DNA from: Micromonospora tulbaghiae
GTDB taxonomy: Bacteria > Actinomycetota > Actinomycetes > Mycobacteriales > Micromonosporaceae
Length of the DNA stretch: 64,000 nucleotides
NCBI RefSeq assembly: GCF_900091605.1
Contig: NZ_FMCQ01000001.1
Location: forward strand, 372,001 to 436,000
Direction of reading: 5' to 3'
Shown: positions 1 to 9,218 of the stretch, piece after piece
Position numbering within the stretch: position 1 is the first letter of the stretch
Layout: each line of letters opens with the position of its first letter
Translations under genes and position numbers: made by a program
Notes under the pieces: generated by a model
Seen by the model: only the letters and a program-made list of their open reading frames with translations
Database searches by the model: none
What the model was told of the DNA's origin: nothing

Positions 1-291
1 GCCGTCGGAATCCGGCCAGGTGAGGCCGTCGGCGCGCGGCGGACCGTCGAGGCGGGCCAGCACCTCGTCGATCTCGGAGTCCGACCGGGCGGTCACGGTG
101 GTCACCCGGGCACCCCGGGCGGTCAGCTCGTCCGCGCAGGCCAGCACCGGTACGCGCGGCGTCTCGCAGCGTTCCTCGCCGGTCTCGGAGCCGGTGTCGT
201 CCGCGCCGCCGCAGCAGGCGCCGCCGCTGCCGCAGCCACCACCGGGAGCGTCCCGCTCCGAGCCGAGGGTGAGCAGCACCACGTCGTACAC
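1..291 (-). CDS. N-terminal part of an unidentified protein with a Cys/Gly-rich motif (cut by window start)
   Basis: An open minus-strand frame begins at a GTG (291-289) preceded by AGGAGG and stays open for 97 codons to the window edge. The N-terminus reads VYDVVLLTLGSERD, a beta-strand-like start. A Gly/Cys-rich stretch follows with four cysteines (GGGCGSGGACCGG), then more Cys and acidic residues. No domain can be named from this fragment. It is divergent from purA and shares a 121-base spacer with it. A diacylglycerol-kinase-like protein was considered from memory of similar neighbourhoods, but nothing in these residues proves it. Confidence 0.55.
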   Translation of the reverse strand, partial: MYDVVLLTLGSERDAPGGGCGSGGACCGGADDTGSETGEERCETPRVPVLACADELTARGARVTTVTARSDSEIDEVLARLDGPPRADGLTWPDSDG

Positions 292-349
292 GAAGGAGCC
301 TCCTGCTTTCCGACCAACCCCTGCTGGTCCCACCGTCACTACTTGTTAG

Positions 350-1702
<1,353 letters not shown>

Positions 1703-1739
1703 CCCCACCCCCACCCCCACCCTCGCCGGCCCCCGGCCC

Positions 1740-1815
1740 TTCACCTCGTGATCAAGGAGTTTGTGTTCAGTTCGGCGTCGGATCCGGACACAAACTCCTT
1801 GATCACCGAGGTGAA
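1740..1815. repeat. Dispersed palindromic repeat, copy 1 (GATCAAGGAGTTTG type)
   Basis: Two 27-28 base arms (1740-1766 and 1788-1815) are complementary apart from a single-base bulge and flank a loop of about 21 bases. The arm core is TGATCAAGGAGTTTGTGT. The same core occurs at 2839 and 45753. It can fold as a strong hairpin and may act as a terminator for purA, but there is no T-tract. Confidence 0.85.
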
Positions 1816-1855
1816 GGGCACGGGGGTGGAGGCGTGACGGGCTGCGGGAGGGTGG

Positions 1856-1881
1856 TTGTCCACAGGGGTGTCCACAGGGGT
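1856..1881 (+). repeat. Tandem 12-base repeat containing two DnaA-box-like sites
   Basis: The sequence GTCCACAGGGGT occurs twice in tandem. The first copy forms TTGTCCACA (1856-1864), identical to the actinobacterial DnaA-box consensus; the second forms GTGTCCACA (1868-1876), 12 bases on. They lie just upstream of the AbiEi-like gene. Function is not known. Confidence 0.5.
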
Positions 1882-1916
1882 GTCGGCTGTGGGGTGGTGC
1901 GGGGGAGCCTGCGCGT

Positions 1917-2840
1917 GTGGGTGAATTCGACGAGCTGAGGCGGCTGGCCGCAACGCAGGGCGGGTTCGTGACGGCCGGGCAGGCGTTGCGCCTGGGCCTA
2001 GGCCGGGAGCAGATCAGGTATCTCGTCCGGTCCGGACGGTGGACGCGACTCTCGCGCGGCTGCTACCTGCCCTCCCCGGCCGGGCCGGCGCCGGTGGCAC
2101 TGCGACGTGCCATGATCCGCGCCACGATCGCGAGCCTCGGGCAGGGCGCGGTCGCCGTGCTGAGTACCGCCGCCGAACTGCACGGCATCGCCGGCCTTGC
2201 ACCGACGGCGGTGATCCACGTCTCGGTGCCGCCGGATCGACCGCACGTGCAGCGCCGAGCGGAGCCGGGCCTGACGATGCACCAGTTGGCGCTCGTCGAT
2301 GCGGACGTGTGCCGGGTCGGCGGTGTACCGGTCACCACACCGGCGCGCACCGTCGCCGACGTGTTGCTACGCGCCCGGCGCTACCCGGCGGTGTGTGTCC
2401 TCGACTCCGCGCTCAACCAGGGGATCCTGGACGAGGACGACCTGCCCCTGGTGCTCGCGCACCTCGCCGGACGCCGAGGGGCGGTCGCCGCGCGGGGATA
2501 CCTGGCCGAGGCGGACGGCCGGGCCCAGTCGCCCCTGGAGACCCGCGCCCGGCTCCGGTGCGTCGACGGTGGCGTGCCGCCGGACGTCCTGCAACTGCCG
2601 GTACGGGACGAGGACGGTTACCTGCTCGGCATCGGGGATCTGGCCTGGCGGCGCGCGCGCCTGATCGCGGAGGCGGACGGCCGGGCCCCGCACCTGACGC
2701 CCCAGGCCGTCTACGCGGACCGCTTCCGGCAGAACCGCCTGGTCAACGCCGGCTGGCGGATCCTCCGCTTCACCTGGTCCGACACCCTGCGCCCCGACTA
2801 CATCCCCCAGACAGTCAAACACGCCCTGATGCGTCGGTGA
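1917..2840 (+). CDS. AbiEi-type antitoxin domain / DUF559-like protein
   Basis: The 307-residue protein starts at GTG 1917 after GGGGGAG. Residues 1-50 look like the winged-helix domain found at the N-terminus of type IV antitoxin AbiEi family proteins (GGFVTAGQALRLGLGREQIRYL type region). The C-terminal 90 residues (LIAEADGRAPH, then RFRQNRLVNAGWRILRFTW) resemble the DUF559/Vsr-like endonuclease fold with an E-x-D-G core. No AbiEii nucleotidyltransferase partner is next to it, so it is either a solitary regulator or a nuclease-like protein. Such solitary copies are common in actinomycetes. Its stop codon lies inside palindrome copy 2. Confidence 0.7.
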   Translation: MGEFDELRRLAATQGGFVTAGQALRLGLGREQIRYLVRSGRWTRLSRGCYLPSPAGPAPVALRRAMIRATIASLGQGAVAVLSTAAELHGIAGLAPTAVIHVSVPPDRPHVQRRAEPGLTMHQLALVDADVCRVGGVPVTTPARTVADVLLRARRYPAVCVLDSALNQGILDEDDLPLVLAHLAGRRGAVAARGYLAEADGRAQSPLETRARLRCVDGGVPPDVLQLPVRDEDGYLLGIGDLAWRRARLIAEADGRAPHLTPQAVYADRFRQNRLVNAGWRILRFTWSDTLRPDYIPQTVKHALMRR

Positions 2841-2893
2841 TCAAGGAGTTTGCGGACCCGAGCACCTCAATCTGAGACGCAAACTCCTTGATC
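2839..2893. repeat. Dispersed palindromic repeat, copy 2
   Basis: Perfect 16-base arms GATCAAGGAGTTTGCG (2839-2854) and its complement (2878-2893) flank a 23-base loop. The first arm overlaps the TGA stop of the preceding gene and the second lies 37 bases before the purD start. Confidence 0.85.
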
Positions 2894-2930
2894 GACGGGG
2901 TGGGGTGGGGTGGTCAGTAGGATGCCGGTC

Positions 2931-4178
2931 GTGCGCGTACTTCTTGTGGGTGGTGGTGGGCGGGAGCACGCTCTCGCGCTCGGACTCGCCGGTGACCCGG
3001 CTGTCGAGGCGCTCGTCGCGGCTCCGGGCAATCCGGGGATCGCGGCCGTGGCGCAGCTGCGGGAGGTGACACCCACCGACCCGGCGGCCGTGGCGGCCCT
3101 CGCCGTCGAGGTCGCGGCCGACCTGGTGGTCGTCGGGCCGGAGGCGCCGCTGGTGGCGGGCGTCGCCGACGCGGTACGCGCCAAGGGCATCGCGGTGTTC
3201 GGCCCGAGCGCGGAGGCGGCCCGGCTGGAGGGCTCGAAGACGTTCGCCAAGGACGTGATGACTGCCGCGGCAGTGCCGACCGCCCGCGCGTACACCTGCG
3301 AGGACGCGGCAGCGGTGGCGCGTGCGCTGGACGAGTTCGGTGCGCCGTACGTGGTGAAGGACGACGGGCTCGCCGCCGGCAAGGGCGTGGTGGTCACCGA
3401 CGACCGGGCCGAAGCCGAGCGGCACGCCGCGGAGTGCGGCCGGGTGGTGATCGAGGAGTACCTGTCCGGCCCCGAGGTCTCCCTGTTCGTGGTGACCGAC
3501 GGCGAGGCGGCCGTGCCGCTGCTGCCGGCGCAGGACTTCAAGCGGGTCGGCGACGGCGACACCGGGCCGAACACCGGCGGCATGGGCGCGTACGCGCCGC
3601 TGCCGTGGGCCCCGCCCGGCCTCGTGGACGACGTCATGCGCGACGTGGTGCACCCGACGCTGGCCGAGCTGCGCCGCCGGGGCACCCCGTTCGCCGGCCT
3701 GCTCTACGTGGGCCTGGCGATCACCCCGTCCGGCCCGCGCGTGATCGAGTTCAACGCGCGCTTCGGCGACCCGGAGACGCAGGTGGTGCTCGCCCTGCTG
3801 GAGACGCCGCTGGGCGGGCTGCTGCACGCCGCCGCCACCGGCACGCTGGGCGTGCACCCGCCGCTGCGCTGGCGCGACGGCGCGGCGGTCACCGTCGTGG
3901 TGGCGGCCGACGGCTATCCGGCGGGCCCGCGTACCGGTGACGTGATCACCGGCGCGGACCGCGCCGGGATCATCCACGCCGGCACCCGCCGGGACGCCGA
4001 CGGCACGTTGCGCTCCGCGGGTGGCCGGGTCCTCTGCGGTACGGCGACCGGGCCGGACCTGGCCGCCGCGCGCGACGCCGCCTACGCCCTGGTACGCGAC
4101 GTCGAGCTGGCTGGTTCCCACCACCGCACCGACATCGCGTCGGCGGCGGTGGACGGCCGGATCACGGTCCCGGGCTGA
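2931..4178 (+). CDS. purD: Phosphoribosylamine-glycine ligase
   Basis: PurD ligates glycine to 5-phosphoribosylamine using ATP to give GAR, the second step of purine synthesis. The N-terminal VRVLLVGGGGREHALAL, the ATP-grasp motifs (DDGLAAGKGVVV near 145, NTGGMGAYAP near 215) and the metal site EFNARFGDPETQ near 275 are all present, in a protein of about 415 residues. GTG 2931 is preferred because AGTAGG sits nine bases upstream and it matches the family start; ATG 2922 is an in-frame alternative. Its 3' end overlaps the convergent gene on the other strand by 17 bases. Confidence 0.96.
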   Translation: MRVLLVGGGGREHALALGLAGDPAVEALVAAPGNPGIAAVAQLREVTPTDPAAVAALAVEVAADLVVVGPEAPLVAGVADAVRAKGIAVFGPSAEAARLEGSKTFAKDVMTAAAVPTARAYTCEDAAAVARALDEFGAPYVVKDDGLAAGKGVVVTDDRAEAERHAAECGRVVIEEYLSGPEVSLFVVTDGEAAVPLLPAQDFKRVGDGDTGPNTGGMGAYAPLPWAPPGLVDDVMRDVVHPTLAELRRRGTPFAGLLYVGLAITPSGPRVIEFNARFGDPETQVVLALLETPLGGLLHAAATGTLGVHPPLRWRDGAAVTVVVAADGYPAGPRTGDVITGADRAGIIHAGTRRDADGTLRSAGGRVLCGTATGPDLAAARDAAYALVRDVELAGSHHRTDIASAAVDGRITVPG

Positions 4179-5673
4179 CCGCTGCGGGGCGCCGGCCGGC
4201 CATCCGGTTCAGCACGTTCGCCGTGGCCCGCTCGATGCGCGGGTCACGGTGCCCCTGCCGGTCCAGTGCCAGGGTCCAGCCGAGTGTGCCGCTGGCGAAG
4301 ACCACCGCGCCGCGTGCCGTCTCGTAGACGTGGCTGTTCTGGACCCGCCGCCCGCCCTGCTGGGCCGGGTACGGCGATGAGCTGAGCGTGGTTCCGGCGG
4401 GCCGGGCGAGGGCGGCGTGCACCCCGTCCGCCTCGCCCGCGACCACCCCCGGGATGCGGTCGCCGTCTGCCACGCCGGTGCCGGCCCACACCCAGTTGTC
4501 GGCACCGCGCACCACGAGCGGCTGCGGGGTCAGCACGATGCCGTTGTACTGCACGCCGAGCAGCGCCTGTTCAGGCTGGTCGAGGATTCGCCAGGTCAAC
4601 GTCGGGTCGCTGCCGTCGGCCCCCCGGCGGGGGTCGGTCTTGGCGCACTCGACGACCCGTTCGGGGCGGCCGTCGGCGGCGGGGTGGATACGGGCGTGCC
4701 AGTAGACGCTGTTCGCGCCGAGGAACGCCAGGCTGGTGCCCCCGGCCAGTCCGACCTCGGTGGCCCGGCGCATCTCGGCCGACCAGTACTCGTCGTGCCC
4801 GCAGAAGACCAGGCCCCGGTACCGGGCCGGATCGAGCCGGCCGGAGTGCAGGTCGAAGCTGGTGGCGTAGCTGACGTCGTACAGGTTGCGTTCCAGCCAC
4901 CGGATCGCGGCCTCGTCGCGGTCGAAGTGGAAGGGCCGGCCGGCACCGGAGTAGGGACGGTCGAACGTGACAGCGCGGGCTCGTAGCTCGGGGTCGCGCC
5001 GCCCGTCGGGCCGGTAGCCGCCGTACAGGCTCTTGCCGACCCGCCGGTCGCGCGGCCACTGGTTGTACGCCTGCCAGGTGGTCACCGGCAGCACCACGCA
5101 CAGCGCGGCCGGGCGCCGGTCGTCGCGCACCACGAACGGCGCGCAGGCCTGCCAGCCGTCGGCCGAGGTGAAGACCGCCTGGTAGAGGCCGGAGGTCCAG
5201 TCGTGCGGGACGGGCAGCCGCCAGGACACCGGCCACCGGCAGTCGAGCACGCCGGTGTCCGGGTCGGCGATCGGCACCGGATGCGGCACGCCGCGCAGCT
5301 CGGGGCTGGTCAGCATCGTGCGGGCGCCCGCGCCGCCGTACCAGCCGAGGCGGTGCACGCTGATCCGGAACCGTCCGGCCGGGTTGACCGCGACGTGGAA
5401 CTCGATCTCCTCGCCGTGGGCGACGCTCGTCGTCGAGGCGTACCCCTGGATCTGGCGCTGGCGGTCGTCGGCGGCCCGACCGTCGTCCTCCGGCCACCAC
5501 GGCTCACCGGCGGCGCGGTTCTCCCGCTCGACCGGCGAGACCGGCGGGATCGGCAACCGGTTGGGCGAGTCGCCGGGCCGGCCGCCGAAGACCGGGTCGA
5601 GCGGGCCGAGGGCGACGGCGGACGCCCCGCCGACGAAGAGGCCGAGAGCGGTACGGCGCCGAAATCGGTCCAT
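4162..5673 (-). CDS. Secreted N,N-dimethylformamidase beta-subunit-like protein
   Basis: This 503-residue protein carries a twin-arginine-like signal (RRRTALGLF, then a hydrophobic run to about residue 25), suggesting Tat export. The body matches the C-terminal domain family named after the DMF amidohydrolase large subunit: GLYQAVFTS, a conserved FCGHDEYWS segment, and GANSVYWHARI. Most family members have no known substrate, so actual DMFase activity is doubtful. No small alpha subunit is nearby. The gene follows an acyl-CoA ligase on the same strand, with a hairpin in the 77-base gap, and converges on purD. Confidence 0.75.
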   Translation of the reverse strand: MDRFRRRTALGLFVGGASAVALGPLDPVFGGRPGDSPNRLPIPPVSPVERENRAAGEPWWPEDDGRAADDRQRQIQGYASTTSVAHGEEIEFHVAVNPAGRFRISVHRLGWYGGAGARTMLTSPELRGVPHPVPIADPDTGVLDCRWPVSWRLPVPHDWTSGLYQAVFTSADGWQACAPFVVRDDRRPAALCVVLPVTTWQAYNQWPRDRRVGKSLYGGYRPDGRRDPELRARAVTFDRPYSGAGRPFHFDRDEAAIRWLERNLYDVSYATSFDLHSGRLDPARYRGLVFCGHDEYWSAEMRRATEVGLAGGTSLAFLGANSVYWHARIHPAADGRPERVVECAKTDPRRGADGSDPTLTWRILDQPEQALLGVQYNGIVLTPQPLVVRGADNWVWAGTGVADGDRIPGVVAGEADGVHAALARPAGTTLSSSPYPAQQGGRRVQNSHVYETARGAVVFASGTLGWTLALDRQGHRDPRIERATANVLNRMAGRRPAAVSPGP

Positions 5674-5686
5674 TGTGGTACACCCC

Positions 5687-5711
5687 GTCTCCCCGTTCGA
5701 TCGGGGGAGAC
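5687..5711. repeat. Hairpin in the leader of the DMFase-like gene
   Basis: Eight-base perfect arms GTCTCCCC (5687-5694) and GGGGAGAC (5704-5711) flank a nine-base loop, starting 14 bases upstream of the ATG. There is no T-tract. It could be an operator, an RBS-masking leader hairpin, or the end of the upstream ligase transcript. Confidence 0.5.
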
Positions 5712-5750
5712 CGTAGCACCGGGAGGGCCGAGTTGTCTGACCGATGTCGA

Positions 5751-7316
5751 TCAGTCGAAGTAGCGGCGCAGCTCCCGGCTGAGCACCTTGCCGGTGGCGT
5801 TGCGCGGCAGGTACTTGACGAACACCACGTCGCGGGGCACGGAGAAGCGGGCCAGGTAGCGCCGGACGTACTCGCGGACCGCCTCCGGGTCGAGCGTCTC
5901 GCCGGTGCGCAGCGCCAGGAACGCGGCCAGCCGCTGGCCGTAGTCGGGGTCCGGTACGCCGATCACGGCGACCTCGCGGACCTGCGGCAGCCGGGCGATC
6001 AGGTCCTCCACCTCGGACGGGAAGACGTTCTCGCCACCGGAAACGATCATGTCGTCGGCGCGGCCGTCGACGAAGAGGAGCCCGTCGGTGTTGAGCCGGC
6101 CCAGGTCGCCGGTGTCCAGCAGGCCGTCGCGGCTCTCCCGGCCGGTGCCCGAGGTGTAGCCCTCGAACAGCATCTCGTTTCCCACGAAGATGCGCCCGAC
6201 CTCACCGTCCCGGACCGGCCGGCCGTTCTCGTCGAGGATGGCCAGCCGGGTGCCGTGCGGCGGCCGGCCCGCGGTGGTGGGCGCGGCGCGCAGTTCGCGT
6301 GGGCCGGCGATGGAGGCCCAGGAGACCTCGGTCGAGCCGTAGAGGTTGTAGAGCACGTCGCCGTAGCGGTCCATGAACGCGGTGGCCAGGTTGCCGGGCA
6401 GCGCGGATCCGCTGACCGCCACCACCTTGAGCGGCGGCCGGGGCTGCGGCGGCGCGACCTCCATCAGCCGTTGCAGCATCACCGGTACGGCGAACATCGC
6501 GTCGCACCGCTGATCGACGAGCGCGGCGAGCGTGGCGGCCGGCTCGAAGCGGCGGTGCAGCACCACGGTGGCGCGCAGCGCGAACGAGACCTGAAGCGCG
6601 GCGTACCCCCAGGTGTGGAAGACCGGCGCGGCGATCATCACGGTGTTCTTCGCGTGCAGCGGGATGCGGTCGATGATGGACACCAGCGGGCCGAAGCCGT
6701 GCGGGGTGGGCCGGCGGGCGCCCTTGGGCGCGCCGGTGGTGCCGGAGGTGAGCACTATGGTGCGCCCGTCGCGCTCCGGCGGCTGGAGCTTCTCGCCGGG
6801 GACCGCCGCGGCGATCAGCTCCTCCTGCCGCCGCTCGTCGACCCGGTGCAGCTCGGCCGGGAGGCCGAGGACGCGCTCGGTGAACTCGCCGTCGTGCACC
6901 AGGACGCGCAGGCCCTGTTCCTCGGCCACTGTCACCAGTTGCGCGGCGGACAGCCCGGTGTTGACCAGGACGGCGTCCGCGCCGAGCAGCATCGCCGCCA
7001 CTATCGCCTCGATCAGGCCGTGGTGGTTGCGGCAGAGCACACCGACCCGGTCGCCGGTCTGGACGCCGAGGTGGGACCGCAGTGACCGGGCCAGCCGTTC
7101 GGAGCGGTCGAGCAGTTCCTGGTACGTCATGGTGGCGCCGCGCTCGTCGACCACGGCGACGCGACCGGGGTCGCGGGCGGCGGCCTGGCGCAGCTCCCCG
7201 GCGAGGCTCCAGCCCCACCGGCGCAGCGCGTTGAGCTGGGAGACCACGCGGATCGGTCCGCCCGGGGCGAGCAGTCCACGTCGGGTCAGCGTGGCGGCGA
7301 TGAACGGCAGGTCCAC
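5751..7316 (-). CDS. Acyl-CoA synthetase (FadD-like AMP-forming ligase)
   Basis: A 521-residue member of the ANL superfamily that activates a carboxylic acid to acyl-AMP and then acyl-CoA. Visible motifs are the P-loop LTSGTTGAPKGARR near 205, the substrate region YNLYGSTE near 325, the hinge GLLDTGDLGRL near 400 and the C-terminal catalytic lysine motif LPRNATGKVLSREL. The N-terminal 30 residues resemble those of actinobacterial long-chain FadD proteins. It lies downstream of an acyl-CoA dehydrogenase and SCP2-like gene on the same strand, but a strong hairpin in the 166-base gap suggests separate transcription. The exact acid substrate cannot be read from sequence. Confidence 0.88.
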   Translation of the reverse strand: MDLPFIAATLTRRGLLAPGGPIRVVSQLNALRRWGWSLAGELRQAAARDPGRVAVVDERGATMTYQELLDRSERLARSLRSHLGVQTGDRVGVLCRNHHGLIEAIVAAMLLGADAVLVNTGLSAAQLVTVAEEQGLRVLVHDGEFTERVLGLPAELHRVDERRQEELIAAAVPGEKLQPPERDGRTIVLTSGTTGAPKGARRPTPHGFGPLVSIIDRIPLHAKNTVMIAAPVFHTWGYAALQVSFALRATVVLHRRFEPAATLAALVDQRCDAMFAVPVMLQRLMEVAPPQPRPPLKVVAVSGSALPGNLATAFMDRYGDVLYNLYGSTEVSWASIAGPRELRAAPTTAGRPPHGTRLAILDENGRPVRDGEVGRIFVGNEMLFEGYTSGTGRESRDGLLDTGDLGRLNTDGLLFVDGRADDMIVSGGENVFPSEVEDLIARLPQVREVAVIGVPDPDYGQRLAAFLALRTGETLDPEAVREYVRRYLARFSVPRDVVFVKYLPRNATGKVLSRELRRYFD

Positions 7317-7423
7317 GGCGCAACTCCTTCGCGTTCGTGGTTCGTCGACCAGGCTCCGGACGGTCGGCCGTCCGGTTCTGCATGATCTTGTGCCCGATCG
7401 CGGTTCGGGTCGGCCCGGGAGCG

Positions 7424-7470
7424 GCGGCCCGGCCCGCGACGGCGCGAGGCGTCGTCACGGGTCGGGCCGC
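7424..7470 (-). terminator. Hairpin terminator candidate after the acyl-CoA dehydrogenase
   Basis: Arms GCGGCCCGGCCCG (7424-7436) and CGGGTCGGGCCGC (7458-7470) pair over 13 bases with one mismatch. The hairpin lies 14 bases past the stop of the minus-strand dehydrogenase. No T-tract is present, as is usual in high-GC actinobacteria. Confidence 0.5.
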
Positions 7471-7483
7471 GGCCCGCCGGCGG

Positions 7484-8698
7484 TCAGCGGATCTGCATCC
7501 CGGAGATGGCCCGGGAGATGACCAGCCGCTGGATCTCGGAGGTGCCCTCGAAGATGGTGTAGATCTTGGCGTCGCGGTACCACCGCTCGACCGGGTGGTC
7601 GCGCAGGAAGCCCGCGCCGCCGAGGAGCTGGACCGCCTTGTCGGTCACCGAGACGGCCACCTCACCGGCCTTGAGCTTGGACATCGAGCCCTCGCCGGCG
7701 GTGAACGGCCGGTTGTTGCGGCCCATCCAGGAGGCGCGCCAGACCAGCAGCCGCGCCGCGTCGATCTCCATCTTCATGTCGGCGAGCGCGAACGCGACCG
7801 CCTGATTCTGGATGATCGGCCGTCCGAACTGGACCCGCTCCTTTGCGTAGTCCAGGGCGTACTCGTATGCGGCGCGGGCCACGCCGAGCGCCTGCGCGCC
7901 GACTGTCGGGCGGGACAGCTCGAACGTCCGCATCGCCGCCTGGCCGGAGGCGCGCTGCCCGGACCGGGCACGGGCCAGCCGCTCGTCGAGCGCGTCCTTG
8001 CCGCCGAGCAGGCAGCGGCCGGGCACCCGGACGTCGTCGAGGAAGACGTCAGCGGTGTGCGAGGCCCGCAGCCCGAGCTTGCGCAGCTTGCGGGTGGCGG
8101 TCAGACCGGGCGTGCCCGGGGGTACGACGAACGCGGCCTGGCCGCGCGAGCCCAGCTCGGGCTCGATCGAGGCGGTGACCACGTGCACCCCGGCGATGCC
8201 GCCGTTGGTGGCGTACGCCTTCTGCCCGTTGAGCACCCACTCGTCGGTGGCCTCGTCGTAGACGGCGCGGGTACGCATCGAGCCGACGTCGGAGCCGGCC
8301 TCCGGCTCGCTCGTGCAGAACGCGGCCACTGCCGGCTGGTCGACGTCGCCGAAGCACTGCGGCACCCACTCGACGAGCTGGTCGGGGGTGCCGGCGCCGT
8401 AGATCGCGGCGACCGCGAGGGAGGTGCCGAAGATGCTCAGGCCGATGCCGGCGTCACCCCAGAAGAGTTCCTCGCTGGCGATCGGCAGGGAGAGGCCGGT
8501 GGGGTCGGCCCAGCAGGTGGCGAGGAACTCGAACCCGTACAGGCCGACCTTCGCCGCCTCCTGGATGATCGGCCAGGGGGTCTCCTCCCGGGCGTCCCAC
8601 TCGGCCGCGGCCGGGCGCACGACCTCGGCGGCGAAGCCGTGCACCCAGTCGCGAAGGTCCCGCTGTTCCTCGTTCAGGTCTAGCGAGAACTCGGCCAT
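7484..8698 (-). CDS. Acyl-CoA dehydrogenase
   Basis: A 404-residue FAD-dependent acyl-CoA dehydrogenase that introduces the alpha,beta double bond in acyl-CoA. The N-terminal helical domain (AEFSLDLNEEQRDLRDWVHGF start), the FAD/substrate strand (AFCTSEPEAGSDVGSM near 130) and the C-terminal catalytic segment IFEGTSEIQRLVISR are all intact; the Glu in FEGTSE is at the usual catalytic position. The start lies one base after the stop of the SCP2-like gene, so the two are translationally linked. The divergent TetR at 9219 and the palindrome between them probably control this pair. Confidence 0.93.
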   Translation of the reverse strand: MAEFSLDLNEEQRDLRDWVHGFAAEVVRPAAAEWDAREETPWPIIQEAAKVGLYGFEFLATCWADPTGLSLPIASEELFWGDAGIGLSIFGTSLAVAAIYGAGTPDQLVEWVPQCFGDVDQPAVAAFCTSEPEAGSDVGSMRTRAVYDEATDEWVLNGQKAYATNGGIAGVHVVTASIEPELGSRGQAAFVVPPGTPGLTATRKLRKLGLRASHTADVFLDDVRVPGRCLLGGKDALDERLARARSGQRASGQAAMRTFELSRPTVGAQALGVARAAYEYALDYAKERVQFGRPIIQNQAVAFALADMKMEIDAARLLVWRASWMGRNNRPFTAGEGSMSKLKAGEVAVSVTDKAVQLLGGAGFLRDHPVERWYRDAKIYTIFEGTSEIQRLVISRAISGMQIR

Positions 8699-8699
8699 G

Positions 8700-9152
8700 T
8701 CAGCCCTTGGGGATGTCGAACAGGTTGGCGATGTTGGCGGCCAGGCCCAGGTCGCCCTTGGCCTTCAGCTTGCCGGTCATGAACATCATCACCGGGTTGG
8801 CGCCGCCGGAGACGATCTTCAGGAACTCGACCGGGCCCATGGTGAGGCTCAGCTTCGGGTCACGGGTCGGGGTCTCCGAGGCGGTGCAGGTGCCGTTCTC
8901 GATGACGATCTCGTAGGTGTCGGTGCCACCGTCCGGGCGGCCGGTGATGTTCCAGTGGATGACCGCGTTGGTGGCACCGGCGCGGTCGGCGCGGAACAGC
9001 GTGGGCATCCGGTTGAAGACCTCGCTGAGGATCTTGCCGCGCGCCTCGCCGGACATGATCTCGGCCATCTTGGCATCCGGCGTGGACTTGACCAGCTGCG
9101 CGAACTCCTTCGGGCCGACGTTCGCGAAGTTGGCCGGGTCGAAGTCAGTCAT
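8700..9152 (-). CDS. SCP2 sterol-binding domain protein
   Basis: A 150-residue single-domain protein of the SCP2 lipid-carrier fold. The central pattern (a helix, then FRADRAGATNAVIHWNITG, the strand YEIVIENGTC, DPKLSLTMGPVEFLKIVSGG, MFMTGKLKAKGD) is characteristic. Members bind fatty acyl-CoA or sterol-like lipids and often accompany acyl-CoA dehydrogenases. The ATG at 9152 follows GAGGTG. It is the first gene of the SCP2/dehydrogenase pair, one base upstream of its partner, and is divergent from TetR. It is cytosolic, with no signal peptide. Confidence 0.88.
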   Translation of the reverse strand: MTDFDPANFANVGPKEFAQLVKSTPDAKMAEIMSGEARGKILSEVFNRMPTLFRADRAGATNAVIHWNITGRPDGGTDTYEIVIENGTCTASETPTRDPKLSLTMGPVEFLKIVSGGANPVMMFMTGKLKAKGDLGLAANIANLFDIPKG

Positions 9153-9184
9153 GGGGGATTGCACCTCTCGGGCGGGGCCACTTT

Positions 9185-9202
9185 GGTTACTCTGGCGTAA
9201 CC
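9185..9202. promoter_or_regulatory. Palindromic operator candidate between SCP2 and TetR genes
   Basis: A perfect inverted repeat GGTTAC-N6-GTAACC lies in the 66-base divergent promoter region, at the size and spacing typical of TetR-family operators. It is the likely target of the adjacent TetR protein, controlling both directions. Confidence 0.6.
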
Positions 9203-9218
9203 TTACGCACGGGTAGGT

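Noticed and set aside
20..349. Plus-strand ORF upstream of purA
   Set aside because: The opposite strand has a GTG with a perfect SD and a sensible protein start; the plus frame is Ser/Pro/Arg-rich noise.
1917..2840. A complete type IV toxin-antitoxin pair
   Set aside because: No AbiEii-like nucleotidyltransferase is found next to it; neighbours are purA and purD.
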